64,000 bases of DNA from Nocardioides euryhalodurans (lineage in GTDB: Bacteria; Actinomycetota; Actinomycetes; Propionibacteriales; Nocardioidaceae), in NCBI RefSeq assembly GCF_004564375.1, contig NZ_CP038267.1, positions 3,474,501 through 3,538,500 of the forward strand. Reading direction: 5' to 3'. The position numbers and the translations under genes are program-made. This document shows positions 61,292-64,000 of this stretch, in pieces (the stretch's first letter is position 1; every line of letters starts with the position of its first letter). Below the pieces are notes generated by a model. That model was not told where the DNA came from. It ran no database searches and saw only the letters and a list, made by a program, of their open reading frames with translations.

Positions 61292-61326
61292 CATACTCTC
61301 GGTATGGCTACGTACTCTGAGTACGT
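61292..61326. promoter_or_regulatory. Palindromic operator(s) for the TetR regulator
   Basis: ACGTACTC-T-GAGTACGT at 61310-61326 is a perfect palindrome around one base, and CATAC-N5-GTATG at 61292-61306 is a second. Both lie in the 149-base gap between the TetR gene and the divergent gene. Confidence 0.7.
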
Positions 61327-61392
61327 ACCAACGGTATGTCGTGACCGACAGCCACCCGACCGAGGGACCAGAGGTCACAGAAGGAGCCGACC

Positions 61393-61917
61393 ATGACCTG
61401 GAACGCCTTCCACTCGCGCGGGGAGATCCTCCGTGCCGTCACCGTTGCCGCCGACGCCCGTCGTGACGGGTCCCTGCCGCTGGACGTCGACGGCGTCCGG
61501 CACGTCTTCGCCGATGAGCTCGAGCTGCTCGGCGCCCTCCAGCTGCGCTGGCACACCCGGCTCGCCGGCCGGATCGAGCGCGAGCTCATGAGCCAGCCGC
61601 TCGACCTGGAGGCGGCCGTCGTCCGCGCCTGGCAGCAGACCGCGGAGGACCTCCCGGGCATCCGCGCCATCATCGACCAGCACCGTGCCCACCCCCTCGA
61701 CGACGCCATGGCCGAGGCGATGGGGACCGCCACGGCCAAGGAGCACACGCTGCTGGCCGTGATGGCCGGCCGCGCGGGCACCCTCGACACCGGCGCCGCC
61801 GCGGTGGGCGCCGCGATCGAGGGCCGCGCCCGGGCGACCCGTCGTCCCGGCCGGTCGCCACGGCACCTCGGCAACCCGCGACTGCTCGACCGGATCCGGG
61901 CGGTCCTCGCCGCCTGA
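61393..61917 (+). CDS. Hypothetical helical protein next to TetR
   Basis: A 174-residue protein (MTWNAFHSRGEILRAV) rich in helices and Arg, with LLGALQLRWHTRLAGRIERE and a basic tail. AGAAGGAGCC precedes the ATG. No family is known to me, though similar short proteins beside TetR genes occur in actinobacteria. It probably belongs to the TetR regulon. Confidence 0.72.
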   Translation: MTWNAFHSRGEILRAVTVAADARRDGSLPLDVDGVRHVFADELELLGALQLRWHTRLAGRIERELMSQPLDLEAAVVRAWQQTAEDLPGIRAIIDQHRAHPLDDAMAEAMGTATAKEHTLLAVMAGRAGTLDTGAAAVGAAIEGRARATRRPGRSPRHLGNPRLLDRIRAVLAA

Positions 61918-62037
61918 CCCACCCCAGACCCGACGGCCCCGGCCTCCGGCGCACCCTCCCCGCGGTCCCCTGGGCCGCACCCTCCCTCCGCGCCGGGACC
62001 GGGGCCGTCGCTCGTCCCGGGGGTGCCGCGTCCGGCC

Positions 62038-62070
62038 CGCCTCGGTCATGATGGAGCCATGACCGAGGCG
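62038..62070 (+). promoter_or_regulatory. Hairpin enclosing the yqgE binding site and start codon
   Basis: CGCCTCGGTCATG (62038-62050) pairs perfectly with CATGACCGAGGCG (62058-62070) around the 7-base loop ATGGAGC. The GGAG site is in the loop and the ATG at 62059 is in the stem, so the folded RNA should hide the start codon. Confidence 0.75.
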
Positions 62071-62625
62071 ACCCCGCTCCGTGCCGGGATGCTGCTGGTC
62101 GCCACGCCCGAGCTGCTCGACCCCAACTTCGCCGACACCGTCGTGCTGCTGCTCGACGTCGACGACGAAGGCGCGCTCGGGGTGGTCCTCAACCGACCGA
62201 CCCCGGTCGCGGTGAGCGAGGTGCTCGCGGCCTGGGGTGAGGTCGTGGCCCAGCCGGAGGTCCTCTTCCAGGGTGGGCCGGTCTCCACCGAGGGCGCCCT
62301 CGCCGTCGGCTGGCTCGCCGACGAGGACGACGTCCCGGTGGGGTTCCGGGAGATCGCCGGACGGCTCGGCGTCGTCGACCTCGACACCCCCGTCGAGCTC
62401 GTGGACGGGTCGCTCAGCGGCATGCGCATCTTCGCCGGGTACGCCGGGTGGGGCGCCGAGCAGCTGGGCGGCGAGATCGAGGAGGGCAGCTGGTACGTCG
62501 TCCCGGCCCAGCCCCCGGACGTGTTCCGCGACGACCCGACCGACCTGTGGCGCGACGTGCTGCGCCGCCAGCCGGGCGAGCTGGCCTGGCACTCCACCCG
62601 CCCGGTCGACCCCCAGCTGAACTGA
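62059..62625 (+). CDS. YqgE/AlgH family protein
   Basis: The 188-residue protein matches UPF0301: GMLLVATPELLDPNFADTVVLLL, LGVVLNRPT, FQGGPVSTEGAL and RIFAGYAGWGAEQLGGEIEEG. The family's role is unclear despite wide spread. Its start codon lies inside a 13-bp perfect hairpin. The phosphotransferase gene follows 37 bases later. Confidence 0.93.
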   Translation: MTEATPLRAGMLLVATPELLDPNFADTVVLLLDVDDEGALGVVLNRPTPVAVSEVLAAWGEVVAQPEVLFQGGPVSTEGALAVGWLADEDDVPVGFREIAGRLGVVDLDTPVELVDGSLSGMRIFAGYAGWGAEQLGGEIEEGSWYVVPAQPPDVFRDDPTDLWRDVLRRQPGELAWHSTRPVDPQLN

Positions 62626-62662
62626 GGGGCGGGCCGGTCGGCTGCGTGGTTGGCTGCTCCTT

Positions 62663-63655
62663 GTGGACTACCGAGACCTCCCCGAGGACCAGCAGGTGGC
62701 GGCGCTGCGCACCGCGGCCGCGACGGCAGCCGAGCGGTTCGGCCTCGAGGTGACCGGCCTGGAGGTCGCCGCCCACGCCTTCAACACGACCTTCGCCGTC
62801 GACACCAAGGAGGGGGAGAGGGTCGCGCTGCGCGTCAACACCGGCTCCCAGAGCGGCCCCGAGAACGTCGTCGCCCAGCAGGAGTGGCAGCGCGGGATCG
62901 CCGCGGAGACCGACGTGCTCGTGCCCGTACCCCTCCTGACGCCCGACGGTGCGTGGTCCGTGGAGGTCGCGTCGGAGGCGTACGGAGGCCCGCTGCTGGT
63001 GACCGGCGCCTCCTGGCTCGAGGGCCCGGACGTCGACGAGCCGGACGCCGAGGTCGCCCGGGAGCTCGGCCGGGCGATGGCACGGCTTCACCTCCAGGCG
63101 GAGGCGTGGTCGCTGCCCGACGGGGCCGCGATGCCGGTCTTCGACACCCCGCTCTTCGGCGACGAGGACCTGCTCGCGTCGGCCGAGGGTCTCGACGACG
63201 ACGGGCGGGCCGTGCTCGACCGCGCCCGGGAGGTGGCCGACGAGGGGTTCGGCGCGCTCTTCGACGGCGCGTCGCTGCGTCCGCTCCACGCCGACCTCCA
63301 CGGCGGGAACCTGAAGTGGCACGCCGGGCGGCTCGCCGTCTTCGACTTCGACGACTGCGGGCTCGGCCTCCCGGAGCTCGACCTCGCCATCTCGGCGTTC
63401 TACTTGCGCGACGTCGACCCGGCGCCCGAGCAGGCGATGTGGGAGGGGTACGCCGACGTCACGCCGCCGCCGGTCGTCGACCCGGCGCACTTCGAGGCGA
63501 TGGTGGCCTCACGCCAGCTGCTGCTGGCCAACAGCCTGCTCGCCAGCAGCAACGCCGAGCTGCGCGGAGAGGCCGAGGACTACCTCGGGGTGAGCGTGCG
63601 CAGGCTCGCGCGCTGGCTCGCCACGGGCACCTTCACGCGCGCCGCACCGTCGTGA
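62663..63655 (+). CDS. APH-type phosphotransferase
   Basis: GTG 62663 gives 330 residues with a protein-kinase-like fold: catalytic loop HADLHGGN at 209-216 and metal-binding FDFDD at 227-231. An N-lobe Lys is not obvious (VALRVN at 54-59 carries Arg instead). Relatives phosphorylate aminoglycosides, homoserine or other small amines and alcohols. The substrate cannot be told from sequence. Confidence 0.85.
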   Translation: MDYRDLPEDQQVAALRTAAATAAERFGLEVTGLEVAAHAFNTTFAVDTKEGERVALRVNTGSQSGPENVVAQQEWQRGIAAETDVLVPVPLLTPDGAWSVEVASEAYGGPLLVTGASWLEGPDVDEPDAEVARELGRAMARLHLQAEAWSLPDGAAMPVFDTPLFGDEDLLASAEGLDDDGRAVLDRAREVADEGFGALFDGASLRPLHADLHGGNLKWHAGRLAVFDFDDCGLGLPELDLAISAFYLRDVDPAPEQAMWEGYADVTPPPVVDPAHFEAMVASRQLLLANSLLASSNAELRGEAEDYLGVSVRRLARWLATGTFTRAAPS

Positions 63656-63710
63656 CCCGAACCTGTGGGGGGAGGAGCCCGGGGAGGCCGCGGGACGCCC
63701 GTCGATGAAC

Positions 63711-63716
63711 TAGAGT
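63711..63716 (+). promoter_or_regulatory. Candidate leaderless -10 box of the DUF3039 gene
   Basis: TAGAGT ends 9 bases before the ATG at 63726, without a ribosome binding site between them. Confidence 0.4.
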
Positions 63717-63725
63717 CTGGTGATC

Positions 63726-64000
63726 ATGAGCTCCCTCGGATTCGGAAGCGGCACCGACACGATCGAGGACCGTCGTACGGTCCCGACCGACGACGGTGAC
63801 CACGAGCGCTTCTCCCACTACGTGTCCAAGGACAAGCTCACCGAGGCGATGGTCATGGGCACGCCCGTGGTCGCCCTGTGCGGCAAGGTCTGGGTGCCCA
63901 GCCGGGCTCCCGAGAAGTTCCCGGTCTGCCCGTCCTGCAAGGAGGTCTGGGAGCAGATGAAGCCCGGGGGCGACGGAGACGGCGGAGGGGACTCCGCCGA
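63726..64000 (+). CDS. DUF3039 protein, 3' end beyond window
   Basis: ATG 63726 opens MSSLGFGSGTDTIEDRRTVP, then GDHERFSHYVSKDKLTEAMVMGTPVVALCGKVW and CPSCKEVWEQM (both given in part). That is the DUF3039 family, a small zinc-ribbon-like protein found throughout actinobacteria. About 91 codons are present, close to full length, and no stop is seen before the right edge. Confidence 0.9.
   Translation, partial: MSSLGFGSGTDTIEDRRTVPTDDGDHERFSHYVSKDKLTEAMVMGTPVVALCGKVWVPSRAPEKFPVCPSCKEVWEQMKPGGDGDGGGDSA

Noticed and set aside
1..64000. CRISPR arrays
   Set aside because: No repeat-spacer pattern was seen; the 18-base array has no spacers and the 42-base repeats are directly adjacent.

Overview
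The window is high-GC DNA from an actinobacterium, most likely a Nocardioides-type member of the Propionibacteriales. This rests on the GC-rich codon use, the many GTG starts, the leaderless-type promoters, the prfB / ftsE-ftsX-M23 peptidase-smpB-ssrA block, a DUF222/13E12-type HNH gene, and DUF3039, DUF3048 and YqgE proteins. This is inference from gene content and style; no database search was possible.

Bases 1 to about 17,530 are the right-hand part of an integrated mobile element whose left end lies outside the window. A 519-residue large serine integrase sits at its right edge. Immediately beyond it is the C-terminal piece of a CpaF/TadA-type ATPase gene, so the element has split the ATPase gene of a Tad/Flp pilus cluster. 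Inside the element are: a DUF4238 gene cut by the window edge, an 18-base tandem repeat, a replication-relaxation protein, 42-base repeats, a winged-helix protein that may act in replication, a trypsin-like protease coupled to an OLD-family ATPase/TOPRIM nuclease, a SWIM zinc-finger protein, two tandem tyrosine-recombinase-like proteins, and an operon of a Thoeris-type TIR protein, a HIT-domain protein with C-terminal membrane segments and a DUF3800 protein. A transglutaminase-like protein and a long hairpin follow. The protease/nuclease pair and the TIR/HIT-membrane operon look like two anti-phage modules. The TIR/HIT-membrane operon is the best candidate for an undescribed system.

From 17.8 to 21.1 kb the rest of the Tad cluster continues: TadB, TadC, Flp-like pilin and three TadE/F/G-like pseudopilins, tightly overlapped. 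From 21.1 to 26.2 kb a minus-strand run holds a methyltransferase, an alpha/beta hydrolase, an FAD oxidoreductase and an amidase. An MFS exporter and a CAP-domain protein lead into prfB (28.5 kb).

Between prfB and ftsE lie an AtuA-like/CitMHS/LysR unit and gluconate permease plus gluconokinase genes. FtsE-FtsX, a secreted coiled-coil M23 peptidase, SmpB, an amidohydrolase, an HNH protein with an SOS box and tmRNA follow (36.5 to 42.6 kb). FtsEX with the M23 hydrolase serves cell-wall cutting at division, and SmpB with tmRNA rescues stalled ribosomes.

From 42.7 to 64 kb are housekeeping and envelope genes. They include a solute-binding-type protein without a signal peptide, an alpha-beta fused 2-oxoacid dehydrogenase E1, a membrane LuxR-type regulator, a SpoIIAA-like gene whose promoter and 5' end have been duplicated upstream of another gene, an envelope coiled-coil operon, an M15 peptidase, a HIT hydrolase, an SDR reductase, a DUF3048 lipoprotein, a TetR regulator with a palindromic operator, YqgE with a hairpin over its start codon, an APH-type kinase and a partial DUF3039 gene.
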